Numbered from the stretch's first letter, positions 10,291-18,979 are shown. The stretch is DNA of 64,000 nt from Allobosea sp. TND4EK4 (GCF_900156025.1 NZ_FTMO01000005.1:124001-188000); one strand, 5' to 3'. Notes: generated by a model not told the origin, from the letters alone. A program made the numbers and translations.

Positions 10291-12147
10291 TCAGAACAAT
10301 GCCGCGAGCGAAGGCGCAAGCGCCGGCCACGCAGCCATGCCCAGCGACAGCGCCATGAGCGCGATCAGCAGCACCCCGAGCAGCGGCAGCACCGCCCGGA
10401 ACACATCCGCGGCCGGCACGCGCATGATGCCGGAGACGACATAGACCAGGATGCCGAGCGGCGGCGTCAGTCCATGGATCATCAGATTGACGACGAGCAC
10501 CACGCCGAACTGGATGGGATCGAGCCCCGCCGCGATCGCCACAGGCAGAAGCAGAGGCGCCAGCAGCAGGATCGCCGCGCCGATATCGAGGAAGAGACCG
10601 GCGGCCAGCAGCACCAGATTCGCCAGCAGCGTAACCGCGAGCGGCCCCGCCCCCAGCGCCGTGACGACACCGGCCATCTGCTCCGAGACGCGATCGACCG
10701 CGAGCAGGAAGGCGAAGGGCGCGGACGCTCCGATCAGCAGGCCGATCGCCGCCGCTTCAGCCGCGGATTTTCGCAGTGCGGTCACGACCCCGCGCCCGTC
10801 CAGGCTCCGCAGCGCCAGGCAGGCGAGCCCGGCATAGGCCACCGCCAGAGCGGACGCCTCCGTCACCGTCACAACGCCGAAACGGATGCCGACCACGACC
10901 ACGATACCCAGTCCGATCGCAGGCATGGCTCCGATCAGCGCCCTGCCCCGCTCTGCCGCGCTCGCCTTGGGCGAAGCGTCCACCACCCCGCGCACCGACA
11001 CATGGATGCCGATGGCCAGCGCCAGGGCCAGAACGCCGCCGGCGACGAAGCCGCCCACCAGCAGCGAGCCGACCGAGAGATTGGTCGCGCTCGCCAGGAT
11101 CAGGAAGGCGATCGAGGGCGGGATGATGTTGTCCAGCATCGAGACCCCGGCGACGATGGCGGCCGCGTTGGCCGGCGGATAGCCGCGCGCCACCAGCGTC
11201 GGCGCCATCACCTTGGCGCCGAAGGCTGCGTTCGCGATCGAGGAGCCCGATGCGCCCGAGAAAAGAACGCTGGACACCAGCGCCGTCTGCGCCAGCCCTG
11301 CCCGCCGGTGCCCGACCAGCGTCGCGGCGAAGCGGATCAGCCGCTCGGCCAGCCCCCCTTCGGTCAGCAGTTCGCCGGCCAGCAGGAAGAACGGGATCGC
11401 CAGCAGCAGGAACTTGCCGGCGCCGCCGACCATGGTCTGCACGATCGCCGGCTCCGGCATCAGCCCGCCGAACGGCCCTGTCATCGAGACCCCCGCCAGC
11501 AACGCGAAGGGCAAGGGCGCGCCGAGGAGCAGCCCCGTACCCGCAAACAGCGTCGCGACCAGGCTTGGCGCCATCCCAATGTCGAGGGAGAGCTGCGCAA
11601 CGCCGTAGAGCGCAACCCCCACCAGCAGCGACGCGGCGGCGGCGGCGAGGCCGCGCTCCCGCATGGCGCTGAGGAGCAGCGTCAGGATCGTCAGCGCCCC
11701 GCCGCCGGCGAAGGCAGCGAAGCGCAGCCATTCCGGCAGGCCGAGCACTGTCGAATGCCCGCCGACAAGCGCGGCGACGCTGGCCCCGCCGCTGGCCAGC
11801 ACGAGCGCGCCGTGAAAGGCGATACCGTCTGCCAACACGGCAGCGATCCGGCCGAGCCCTTGCGGCAGCGAACGCACGAGAACGTCGAGCCGCATCGCCA
11901 GCACGCCGTTCGCCGCGAGCGGCATGCCGATGGCCACGAGCGCGAGGAAGAGCCAGGTCGCGAGTTCATCGGACCAGACGAACCCCGCTCCGGCGACATA
12001 ACGCGCGACGACAGCCGTCATGACGAGGGCGAACAAGGCCGCCAGGAGAAGCGCGCCGGCGCCTTCCAGCAGCCTGCGCAGCCGGGCTTCGATGCGGGCA
12101 AGCGGCCGCCGCGTTCGGTTCTCCTTCCGCATCCGATCCCGTGCCAT
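10291..12147 (-). CDS. TRAP transporter, fused DctQ-DctM membrane protein
   Basis: This 618-aa membrane protein joins the small (DctQ) and large (DctM) subunits of a tripartite ATP-independent periplasmic transporter. Residues about 25-170 hold four helices of DctQ type, with VARYVAGAGFVWSDELATW as signature. The remainder is DctM-like with about 12 helices and the signatures FLLLAIPFFLLAGELL, GGSSIAN-like GASGSSIANAAFG and DNIIPPSIAFLILA. No periplasmic binding protein (DctP) is adjacent, so the substrate is unknown. The start at 12147 has GGAAAGG five bases upstream; the frame stays open to 12309, but that extension is low-complexity and overlaps glpD. Confidence 0.85.
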   Translation of the reverse strand: MARDRMRKENRTRRPLARIEARLRRLLEGAGALLLAALFALVMTAVVARYVAGAGFVWSDELATWLFLALVAIGMPLAANGVLAMRLDVLVRSLPQGLGRIAAVLADGIAFHGALVLASGGASVAALVGGHSTVLGLPEWLRFAAFAGGGALTILTLLLSAMRERGLAAAAASLLVGVALYGVAQLSLDIGMAPSLVATLFAGTGLLLGAPLPFALLAGVSMTGPFGGLMPEPAIVQTMVGGAGKFLLLAIPFFLLAGELLTEGGLAERLIRFAATLVGHRRAGLAQTALVSSVLFSGASGSSIANAAFGAKVMAPTLVARGYPPANAAAIVAGVSMLDNIIPPSIAFLILASATNLSVGSLLVGGFVAGGVLALALAIGIHVSVRGVVDASPKASAAERGRALIGAMPAIGLGIVVVVGIRFGVVTVTEASALAVAYAGLACLALRSLDGRGVVTALRKSAAEAAAIGLLIGASAPFAFLLAVDRVSEQMAGVVTALGAGPLAVTLLANLVLLAAGLFLDIGAAILLLAPLLLPVAIAAGLDPIQFGVVLVVNLMIHGLTPPLGILVYVVSGIMRVPAADVFRAVLPLLGVLLIALMALSLGMAAWPALAPSLAALF

Positions 12148-12296
12148 CGCGCCTTTCCGCATCCCCGGCCTGCTGTGGCGAGCCGGTAGCCCTATCGTCA
12201 AGCGATCTCGCCGCTCGGAGCTCTGGCGCTCCGGACAGCGCCTCGCCATTGCCGGGCTACCCCCTCCCGCGCTATGGCCCGGTGCGACAGGATCGA

Positions 12297-13835
12297 ATGC
12301 CCATGCCACCCGAATCGCCCTCTTCCGCCGGCTTCGGCACGAGTCCCGCCGCGCCCTGCGACCTCGCCGTCATCGGCGGCGGCATCAATGGCTGCGGCAT
12401 CGCGCGCGATGCGGCCGGGCGCGGCGCCTCGGTGGTGCTGTTCGAAAAGGACGACCTGGCGGGCGCCACCTCCTCGCGCTCCACCAAGCTCATCCATGGC
12501 GGGCTGCGTTATCTCGAACACTACGAATTCCGGCTGGTGCGCGAGGCTCTGATGGAGCGCGAGCGGCTCTGGGCGATCGCGCCGCACATCATCTGGCCGC
12601 TGCGCTTCGTTCTCCCGCACCACAAGGGGCTGCGTCCGGCCTGGCTGCTGAGGCTGGGCCTTTTCCTCTACGACCATATCGGCGGCCGCAAGCGACTGCC
12701 GCCGACACGCACGCTCGACCTCGCCCACGATGCGGCCGGCAAGCCGCTGAAGGACGACCAGGCCAAGGCCTTCGAATACTCCGATTGCTGGGTCGAGGAC
12801 GCCCGCCTCGTCGTGCTGAACGCGATGGATGCGGCCGTGCGCGGCGCCTCCGTCCACACCCGCACGCGCGTCGTCTCGGCCAGCCGCGAGAACGGCCTCT
12901 GGCATGTGACCACCCAGAACGAGACGGGGCGCTCCGATGTCTGGGCACGCTCGCTCGTCAACGCCGCCGGCCCCTGGGTCGGCGAGGTGCTGAACGGCGT
13001 CGTCCACAACAACGCCAAAGCCAGCGTACGCATGGTGCAGGGCAGCCACATCGTCGTGCCGAAGCTCTACGAGCACGACCGCTGCTACATCTTCCAGAAC
13101 GCCGACGGGCGGATCATCTTCGCGATCCCCTACGAGCAGGACTTCACCCTGATCGGCACCACCGACCGGGACTATCAGGGCGACCCGGCGGACGTCTCCG
13201 CCACGCCCGAGGAGATCGCCTATCTATGCTCGGCGGCGAGCGAATATTTTCGGCAGCAGGTCGCGCCTGAATCGGTGGTCTGGACCTATTCCGGCGTGCG
13301 CCCGCTCTATGACGACGGCGCCTCCAAGGCTCAGGAGGCGACGCGCGATTACGTCCTGACGCTGGACGCCCCGCAAGGCGAAGCGCCGCTTCTTTCCGTC
13401 TTCGGCGGCAAGATCACCACCTATCGCCGCCTCGCCGAGGCGGCTATCGGCAAGCTCGCGCCGCATGCACCCTGGGCCGCCCGCGCACCCTGGACCGTGA
13501 GCGGCGCGCTGCCGGGCGGCGATTTCGCGATCGACGGTTTCGAGGGGCTCGTCTCCCAGATCGCGCAGGCTCACCCCTGGCTGGAGCCTCGCACCGTCAC
13601 CCGGCTCGTGCGCCTTTATGGCACCCGCGCCCGCGAGGTCCTGGCCGGAGCCAGGGACCATGCCGGCCTCGGTCGCCATTTCGGCGCCGATCTCTATGAG
13701 AACGAGGTCCGGTATCTGATGCGGGCGGAGTGGGCTTGCCGCGCCGAGGACGTGCTCTGGCGACGCAGCAAGCTCGGCCTGCGGCTTGATCAGGCGCAGC
13801 GCGAGGCGCTCGACGCCTTCATGCTGGGCGCCTGA
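12297..13835 (+). CDS. glpD: Glycerol-3-phosphate dehydrogenase (FAD-dependent)
   Basis: GlpD oxidises sn-glycerol-3-phosphate to dihydroxyacetone phosphate and passes electrons to quinone at the inner membrane. The 512-aa product has the FAD dinucleotide fold DLAVIGGGINGCGIARDAAG near residues 22-41, the SSRSTKLIHGGLRYLEHYEF signature, and a C-terminal DAO_C domain ending in LGLRLDQAQREALDAF. ATG at 12297 has AGGA five bases upstream. It is divergent from the TRAP gene and followed by ridA on the other strand. Confidence 0.94.
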   Translation: MPMPPESPSSAGFGTSPAAPCDLAVIGGGINGCGIARDAAGRGASVVLFEKDDLAGATSSRSTKLIHGGLRYLEHYEFRLVREALMERERLWAIAPHIIWPLRFVLPHHKGLRPAWLLRLGLFLYDHIGGRKRLPPTRTLDLAHDAAGKPLKDDQAKAFEYSDCWVEDARLVVLNAMDAAVRGASVHTRTRVVSASRENGLWHVTTQNETGRSDVWARSLVNAAGPWVGEVLNGVVHNNAKASVRMVQGSHIVVPKLYEHDRCYIFQNADGRIIFAIPYEQDFTLIGTTDRDYQGDPADVSATPEEIAYLCSAASEYFRQQVAPESVVWTYSGVRPLYDDGASKAQEATRDYVLTLDAPQGEAPLLSVFGGKITTYRRLAEAAIGKLAPHAPWAARAPWTVSGALPGGDFAIDGFEGLVSQIAQAHPWLEPRTVTRLVRLYGTRAREVLAGARDHAGLGRHFGADLYENEVRYLMRAEWACRAEDVLWRRSKLGLRLDQAQREALDAFMLGA

Positions 13836-13847
13836 CGATCAGCGCGC

Positions 13848-14201
13848 TCAGATCTTGGCGGCGACGGCGGTGATCTCGATGCCGTAGCCGGGCGAGGCCA
13901 GCCGTGCCTCGACGGTTGCCCGTGCCGGCGCGTGGCCCGGCGCCACCCAACTGTCCCAGACCGCGTTCATCTCGCCGATGCGCGAGATGTCGCTGAGAAA
14001 GATCTGGACGCTGAGGATGCGCTCCTTGCTGCTGCCGGCCTGTGCCAGCGTGTCCTCGAGCAATGCGAGCACCTCCGCCGTCTGCTCGGCAAGCGGGCGG
14101 CCCTCCGTCTGCTCCGGGACATGCCCCGCGAGAAAGACGATGCCGTTGAAGATCGCGGCGTCGCACCAGCGGGCGGTCAGCCCGATGCGGTCGATGGTCA
14201 T
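13848..14201 (-). CDS. RidA family protein (enamine/imine deaminase type)
   Basis: RidA proteins hydrolyse reactive enamine/imine intermediates to ketoacids; several subfamilies differ in substrate. The 117-aa protein has the fold's typical blocks: GIVFLAGHVPE, QTAEVLALLEDTLAQAGSSK, ILSVQIFLSDI and RATVEARLASPGYGIEITAVA. The arginine of the RATVEA block is the carboxylate-binding residue of active members. Start ATG at 14199-14201 has AGGAAA upstream. It lies between glpD and the integrated element. Confidence 0.85.
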   Translation of the reverse strand: MTIDRIGLTARWCDAAIFNGIVFLAGHVPEQTEGRPLAEQTAEVLALLEDTLAQAGSSKERILSVQIFLSDISRIGEMNAVWDSWVAPGHAPARATVEARLASPGYGIEITAVAAKI

Positions 14202-14337
14202 GGCGTTTCCTGTCTGATGAGGCGGGGCCGCCCGCTTCGCCCGCGGCCCGCGCTCCGTCAACCCTCGGATCGACGGCGCGATCGCGCTGGCAGGCGATTT
14301 GCCACCAGAGCTCGAAGGCCCCGCTCGGAGTATCGGT

Positions 14338-14478
14338 GTGAGACGAATCGGACAGGCACTGCGCCAAAATGAGATCGAAGGCTTCGGCGATCTGGCCCGG
14401 CTGGCCGGCGCGGTTGCGCTCGCCTCGGGAGCGGCCGCAAGCGGCATCGCCCTGCTGATGGTGATAAACTTCCGCTGA
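14338..14478 (+). CDS. Small putative membrane protein
   Basis: A 46-codon frame from GTG 14338 reads RRIGQALRQNEIEGFGDLAR, then a hydrophobic stretch LAGAVALASGAAASGIALLM ending VINFR. It could form one membrane helix. An in-frame TTG at 14299 is an alternative start. It is the last possible gene before the element boundary. I do not recognise it and support is only from hydrophobic pattern. Confidence 0.35.
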   Translation: MRRIGQALRQNEIEGFGDLARLAGAVALASGAAASGIALLMVINFR

Positions 14479-14512
14479 GGCGGTGGCCCTTCGCCTGAGA
14501 AGGCGGAGGCGG

Positions 14513-14558
14513 TGGAGCGGGTACCGGGAATCGAACCCGGGTATTCAGCTTGGAAGGC
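14513..14558. repeat. Left attachment site: 46-bp copy of the tRNA-Gly 3' end
   Basis: The stretch TGGAGCGGGTACCGGGAATC through CAGCTTGGAAGGC is identical to 37497-37542 and covers CCA, acceptor, T-arm, variable loop and anticodon region of tRNA-Gly. To the right (ATGAGGG) the match stops, so only the 3' part of the tRNA is present here. Confidence 0.93.
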
Positions 14559-14587
14559 ATGAGGGTTTCCGAGCGAACACAACGGGC

Positions 14588-14640
14588 GTTCCAACTTCGG
14601 AGCCGGCAAGAGCGGGCGATTTTGACGCCCTAGTTGGAAT
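14588..14640. repeat. GTTGGAA-type motifs inside the left end
   Basis: GTTCCAAC at 14588-14595 (inverted) and TAGTTGGAAT at 14631-14640 (direct) lie just inside the left attachment site. The same heptamer occurs at the other end of the element. Such short repeats flanking the core site are what arm-type sites of tyrosine recombinases or excisionase-binding sites look like; the role is inferred. Confidence 0.45.
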
Positions 14641-14689
14641 GCTCCACGCTGGTCGCCGCTGGCAACCCTCGGCGCCATGGAGCGGCAGG

Positions 14690-15496
14690 ATGCAACTTCG
14701 TGCTCTTGTGATCGGGGCCATGCTCGCGTCGACGGCAGGGCCCGCGCCTGCCGCGGAGATTCGTCACCGGCCCCTCAGCGAGGGGGCGGGTTTCATCTCC
14801 ATCGAAGGCCAGATCCACCTCGGCGACGAGATAGCTTTTGCCGAAGCCGCCTCCCAGTATCAGCGCGCAGCCGTCCTGCTCGTCAGCCCTGGCGGCAGTG
14901 CGGTTGCAGGAATGGCGATGGGCGAGACAATCCGCACAAGGCGCTTCTCCACTGGCGTTGCTCCGGGAACGGTGTGCGCGTCGGCTTGCGCGTTGGCGTG
15001 GCTCGGCGGCGTCAGCCGCGTCATGTCCGCCACCTCTCGCATAGGTTTTCATGCGGTCTTCCAGGAGGACCGCGGCGGCCCGCGTGTCAGCAGCGTCGGC
15101 AATGCCCTCGCCGGCGCCTACGCCCAGAAGATGGGGCTGCCGGTCGAAGCGATCGCGTTGATCGTCCGCGCGGATCCGAGCGGGATGGAGTGGCTGACGC
15201 CCGCCAAGGCCAAGGCGGCAGGCATCGCACTCTCGATCCTCGAGATCGAGCCGCCCTCGGGAAATGCGGCCCCCGAGGCGCAGCCTCGCCAGCACTTTGT
15301 GACTGGCCTTGATCCAAGCGGAGATAACTGGCTAGCGTTGAAGGCAGCGCCAGATATTCGCTCCCCTCGCTTGGCGAAGCTGCCGCCTGGAACGGGGCTT
15401 CGCGTAAAGCAGCGCGCCGCACGCTGGCTACTCCACGAGCTCGATGATGGGCGATCGGGCTGGGTTGCGAGCGAATATGTCGGGTGCTGCCGGTGA
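14690..15496 (+). CDS. ClpP/crotonase-fold periplasmic protein with C-terminal SH3 domain
   Basis: The 268-aa product starts with a signal peptide (MQLRALVIGAMLASTAGPAP, then AAE). Residues about 25-180 resemble the ClpP-like periplasmic family (COG3904 style): LLVSPGGSAVAGMAMGETI is the strand with the oxyanion glycines, GTVCASACALAWLGG carries the nucleophile-position serine, and SRIGFHAVF the following histidine. The C-terminus (WLALKAAPDI ... LHELDDGRSGWVASEYV) has the form of a bacterial SH3 domain, so the protein may bind cell wall. The start at 14690 is chosen for the signal peptide; GCAGGA lies just upstream. First gene inside the element; protease function is inferred. Confidence 0.7.
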   Translation: MQLRALVIGAMLASTAGPAPAAEIRHRPLSEGAGFISIEGQIHLGDEIAFAEAASQYQRAAVLLVSPGGSAVAGMAMGETIRTRRFSTGVAPGTVCASACALAWLGGVSRVMSATSRIGFHAVFQEDRGGPRVSSVGNALAGAYAQKMGLPVEAIALIVRADPSGMEWLTPAKAKAAGIALSILEIEPPSGNAAPEAQPRQHFVTGLDPSGDNWLALKAAPDIRSPRLAKLPPGTGLRVKQRAARWLLHELDDGRSGWVASEYVGCCR

Positions 15497-15903
15497 GACT
15501 CACATGCCGCATCCACAGCCAGAGAGTGCTCTGCCTGACATCTGGCTGGGGCGCGCATGCTGGAGCGAGGTTGACGCCAACTCAGACCTGCAGGCACCTG
15601 CAATGCGCTGTTCGATCACGTCCATAAGGCAAACGTGCAGAAAGCCACGCTGTGCGTACTGCAAGCAGCGGGGGCACGGACACGATGACGCGGTATCACA
15701 GGTTTGACAGCCGCCATCCTTTCCATTGTAGTGCGGACTCATCGGGGCTATTTGCCCGGGGAACGCGCTTCAGTCAGATGTTGAGTGCTACGTCGGCGTT
15801 GTGTCGACCTCTAGTTGCCCCCCGCCCAGGCCCTCCGCCTGCTGCGGGAACTGGTGTCGGACAGGAAGCGTTAACCTCGGGTATGGTATTGGGAGACGAC
15901 ACC
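15497..15903. other. Gene-free stretch in the element
   Basis: I see no supported gene in these 407 bases. A frame overlapping the previous gene ends at 15707 with a cysteine-rich tail (CRKPRCAYCKQRGHGH) that resembles a zinc-binding knuckle, but it has no good start or ribosome site. The last 25 bases contain GGGAGA, the probable ribosome site of the next gene. Confidence 0.4.
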
Positions 15904-16215
15904 ATGTCTGCCGCATTGGATATGAGGATGAACTTCCGCCCTCGAGCTCACACACGCACTGAGCAGGAATACTCTCGCGCCGTGGCCGAGGCTGCAGCTG
16001 CGCGCGCAGTAGATGACATCCTGATTGCCCTCGTCCGCGCGGGAAATTCACCGGAGGTCGCAAAGAGCGTTGCCTACGCCGCTCAAGAATTTCTGGTTGG
16101 GGCAGAGGGCTATGAAGATCGCGCGCGTCAGATTTTGATAGGCGCGGGCTTTCGCAATGGCGAGCTGGGTTCATTGATTGATCAGCTTCGGAGCTTGCTT
16201 CTAGAGCACGCGTGA
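15904..16215 (+). CDS. Hypothetical protein, 103 aa
   Basis: ATG at 15904 follows GGGAGA at a suitable distance; an in-frame ATG at 15883 is an alternative. The product is soluble, acidic and helical, with VAEAAAARAVDDILIALVRA and SLIDQLRSLLLEHA as clear amphipathic helices. No family is recognised. It lies 18 bp before the next membrane-protein gene, so the two may be co-transcribed. Confidence 0.55.
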   Translation: MSAALDMRMNFRPRAHTRTEQEYSRAVAEAAAARAVDDILIALVRAGNSPEVAKSVAYAAQEFLVGAEGYEDRARQILIGAGFRNGELGSLIDQLRSLLLEHA

Positions 16216-16233
16216 TTCCTGCGGCGAGCGACT

Positions 16234-16617
16234 ATGTCTGACAGCCAGTCTAGCTCGCCTACCTCAGGCGATCCGAACTCGACGCCGCCAGCTTCTGAGC
16301 TAGCGAAGCAACTTGCTGCGACGCTCGGTTCGGTTCGGTCACGGTTTAACCGGGAAAGCGCGCGTGTTGATAAGGAATCGAGCAGCGGCGGAATAGGTCG
16401 GTGGATTGGCGATGCTTCTCACCATCCAGGAAGCATTGCCTTCATCGCAGTTATCGGTCTGCTTATCTGCCTATTCACTTGCCTCATTATCTTCGCTTTC
16501 GCCCCAACAGCGCGTCTTGCCGTTATCATTGACAAGATTCACACCACCGGCGCCGCTTTAATTGCGCTCCTTGGCACCATTCTCGGTTACATCTTCGGCA
16601 AAGCAAACTCCCGATAG
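16234..16617 (+). CDS. Hypothetical two-span membrane protein, 127 aa
   Basis: The N-terminal 55 residues are Ser/Pro-rich and hydrophilic. Two membrane segments follow: IAFIAVIGLLICLFTCLIIF near 69-88 and ALIALLGTILGYIFGKAN near 109-126. Codon use is less GC-rich than that of the core genes, consistent with transferred DNA. Its last codons abut the truncated transposase, so the 3' end may have been altered by that insertion. Function unknown. Confidence 0.6.
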   Translation: MSDSQSSSPTSGDPNSTPPASELAKQLAATLGSVRSRFNRESARVDKESSSGGIGRWIGDASHHPGSIAFIAVIGLLICLFTCLIIFAFAPTARLAVIIDKIHTTGAALIALLGTILGYIFGKANSR

Positions 16618-17197
16618 CGTTCCCACCAAGCAGCTGGGAGAAGACTTCGGGCTTCTCGCCGCGCTTCGATCGATCAGAGAGGATCGCGCGCCGGCGACGC
16701 GGCCTAACGATGTCTGGGCAATGGATTTCGTCCATGACCAGCTCGCCACGGGCCGCAAGATCCGGGTTCTGACGGTGGTCGACACCTTCTCGCGCTTCTC
16801 GCCGGCGGTCGATCCCCGCTTCAGCTACCGGGCCGAGGACGTCGTCGCCACGCTGGAAAGGGTCTGCGCGAAACTGGGCTATCCGAAGACGATCCGGGTC
16901 GATCAGGGCTCCGAGTTTGTCAGTCGCGACCTCGACCTGTGGGCCTTTGCCAAGGGCGTCACCCTGGACTTCTCTCGGCCGGGCAAGCCGACCGACAACG
17001 CCTTCATCGAGGCGTTCAACGGGCGCTTCCGCAGCGAGTGTCTGAACACCCACTGGTTCCTGACACTTGCGGACGCCGCGGAAAAGATGGAGGCTTGGCT
17101 CAGATACTACAACGAGGATCGGCCGCACGGGGCCATCGGCAACAAGCCTCCGATCCTGCTGCAGAATCGCGGCGGAGCACCCAGCCCACCGCCGTGA
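16618..17197 (+). pseudogene. IS3-family transposase (OrfB), 5'-truncated
   Basis: The conceptual product is the C-terminal DDE integrase core of an IS3-family OrfB. Seen are NDVWAMDFVHDQLATGRKI (first Asp), TIRVDQGSEFVSRDLDLW (second Asp), and FSRPGKPTDNAFIEAFNGRF (catalytic Glu), ending RYYNEDRPHGAIGNKPP. The helper OrfA and the N-terminal HTH region are absent, and the sequence is joined directly to the upstream membrane-protein gene. The closest subgroup in style is IS407. It is a remnant and cannot move by itself. Confidence 0.85.
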
Positions 17198-17562
17198 CCG
17201 AAGGCCGGAAACTCTACCGTTCGGCGGTCCAGTAGATGGTCTCGGATCACTTGAGTGACGGACTCTACTCAAATCTGGAGGAAGATCAGGGTCTCAGGTC
17301 ACCCACTCAATCTCGATTTCGAAACTGCGATACGACACGGCGGGCCGTGGTGCTTGACGAGCGCGCCGCCTCCGATTTCGGCGTCCTGCAGAAGGCGCTC
17401 GGCGACCGTAGGGCAAATGCCATGACCGAGGACGATCCTCGGACGTTCAGGCAGATTCCGAGACAGATCAACACTACCGCGATTGCGGCGAGCCAAAGCC
17501 AGTACTCGAGCAGATGCGTCAGGGCATGAGTGTCCAAGTCACCCGGCCCGCCGATGTTCCAG
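17198..17562. other. Stretch after the IS remnant with a possible membrane-anchor fragment
   Basis: No gene is firmly supported. On the minus strand a TTG-initiated frame at 17307-17537 has a good membrane helix (EYWLWLAAIAVVLICLGICL), but the rest looks random. A neighbouring frame (RIVLGHGICPTVAERLLQDA) reads more protein-like, so a frameshifted small gene is possible. Confidence 0.3.
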
Positions 17563-17739
17563 CTACCGCTTCACGCCCTGCTCGTCGCGAGCAATGACAC
17601 GAGCGCCGTTCGTCTTTGCCATCTTGGCTGCGGCGGCCTCGACCTTCGCCCGACTGGCATCCGTATTCCAGAACAAGCCGCTTTGGTCCTTGACCGCCCA
17701 GTTCGGACCGAGCCGGCACACCTTCAGAACTTCCACCAT
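17563..17739 (-). CDS. DUF2188-like small protein, 58 aa
   Basis: Reading on the minus strand from ATG 17737-17739 gives MVEVLKVCRLGPNWAVKDQS and then TDASRAKVEAAAAKMAKTNG, ARVIARDEQGVKR, stop. The plan (a WAVK strand, an Ala-rich helix, then a GARVIARDEQG strand) is that of DUF2188 proteins, which are common small proteins of unknown role in proteobacteria and their mobile elements. It is a stand-alone gene. Confidence 0.6.
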   Translation of the reverse strand: MVEVLKVCRLGPNWAVKDQSGLFWNTDASRAKVEAAAAKMAKTNGARVIARDEQGVKR

Positions 17740-17823
17740 GACGCCACCTGCACGCTACGCACCGTGTGACTCAACGGCATGCGATGAGCGGTGTTCCGAA
17801 CCTTCCAAGGCCGCACGCAGCGT

Positions 17824-18348
17824 TCAGCGATGGGTGATGCCGTGGAGAGACCGTACGATGCAGATCAGCACCGCTGTGGTTTGATCCCGGTCGTCGAACA
17901 ATTCGTCTTGATCGACGCTCCCCACATAGCTTTTCAGGGCTGCCATGTCGCTGAAGGACGGCCGTGGCCAGGCTGCCTGCATGCCGTTCTCATTCTCGCC
18001 CGCGACGTCGGCTGACCCCTCTGGTGGGCTAACGGTTCTCGCCAGGTGGTCCAACGACAATTCGATCGTCTCGAACGCCTGCCGTATCTGGGTGTCGCTG
18101 CCATAGATCTCGAACTTGATCAGCATGGATATATAGACGATCAGTCCCTCGATCGTGACGGGGACAACCTTGGCCGCCTTCTCGAAACAGCAGGTGGCGA
18201 TGTCGCAATAGAGGTCGTTGGCCAGATCGAGCTCGGCGCTGGTACGCAGTCGACTATGCTCGAGTGTTCTGGTCCAGGCGTCGTAGCAAGATGCCCAGAC
18301 GACGTATTCTTTCAGGAACGGATCCTGTCCAAAGGCCCTGTCAGGCAT
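17824..18348 (-). CDS. Hypothetical protein, 174 aa, translationally coupled to luxI
   Basis: The start codon overlaps the last codons of the AHL synthase gene by 8 bases, so the two are probably translated from one mRNA and both under quorum-sensing control. The protein is soluble, with Cys-rich LYCDIATCCFEKAAKV and long helices (EGLIVYISMLIKFEIYGSDT, IRQAFETIELSLDHLA). No family is recognised. In symbiosis-island ICEs of Mesorhizobium, genes co-transcribed with traI control excision; a comparable role here is a hypothesis from position alone. Confidence 0.65.
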   Translation of the reverse strand: MPDRAFGQDPFLKEYVVWASCYDAWTRTLEHSRLRTSAELDLANDLYCDIATCCFEKAAKVVPVTIEGLIVYISMLIKFEIYGSDTQIRQAFETIELSLDHLARTVSPPEGSADVAGENENGMQAAWPRPSFSDMAALKSYVGSVDQDELFDDRDQTTAVLICIVRSLHGITHR

Positions 18349-18979
18349 AGAGCCGCCTCCGGGTTGGGACGATGGGAGCCTTCGGCACTTCGATCACAGG
18401 GCTCTGGATGCCTTTGAAGGCGAGAGTTCTCCGCCACGCCTCCTCGGTGACGCTGATCATCGTGCCGACGCAGTTCATTCCGTCGATGTCCGCGGGGAGG
18501 CCAAGCGGGCGGACCTCCCAGCCGAGCTCCAGAAAGCGCGGCAGCCACCAGGTCTCCATCACGACGGTAATCGCGCGGTAGTCCTGCCGCAGGCAGTATT
18601 CCAGCATCGCCGCAAGAACGGTGTGGAGCGTCTTGCTGCCCGGCCCGCGGCGATCGGGCACGACGAAGATGCGTGTCCATTCGACGATGTCGGCCCCGCG
18701 CTGGATGCCTTCGACATTGGCGAGGAATGGAAAGACGTCGGCCATCAGGTGCGGCTTGAGAGTGGGCACCAGCCGGGTTCCGCCGATCACGCGGCCGTGG
18801 TCGAGGTCGAGCAGGTAAACGGCTTCTTCGGTGTCGAACTGATCGACCTCCCGGCCATCCGGTCTTCGCAACTGCTCCCAGCGGCGCTCATCGACATAGA
18901 TCCGATGGCGGAGCCGGTAGTGCTGCTCAAGCTCGTCGCCATACAGGTGCTTGTTGTCCCGATCGATGACGTGAACCAT
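18341..18979 (-). CDS. LuxI-family N-acyl-homoserine-lactone synthase
   Basis: The 212-aa protein makes an acyl- (or aryl-) homoserine lactone from SAM and an acyl donor. Family residues are visible: R24 and W34 in HYRLRHRIYVDERRWE, the acidic group in REVDQFDTEEAVYLL (about 43-57), GGTRLVPT, and EWTRIFVVPDRRG, which corresponds to the ExSRxxV block. The start ATG 18977-18979 has a strong GGGAGGGG ribosome site. luxR lies directly upstream, with a 20-bp dyad between the genes. Signal type cannot be decided from sequence. Confidence 0.92.
   Translation of the reverse strand: MVHVIDRDNKHLYGDELEQHYRLRHRIYVDERRWEQLRRPDGREVDQFDTEEAVYLLDLDHGRVIGGTRLVPTLKPHLMADVFPFLANVEGIQRGADIVEWTRIFVVPDRRGPGSKTLHTVLAAMLEYCLRQDYRAITVVMETWWLPRFLELGWEVRPLGLPADIDGMNCVGTMISVTEEAWRRTLAFKGIQSPVIEVPKAPIVPTRRRLYA

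Noticed and set aside
10264..12189. A plus-strand open frame of about 640 codons rich in Arg, Gln and Asp
   Set aside because: Antisense to the TRAP transporter; hydrophobic codons read backward give this composition.
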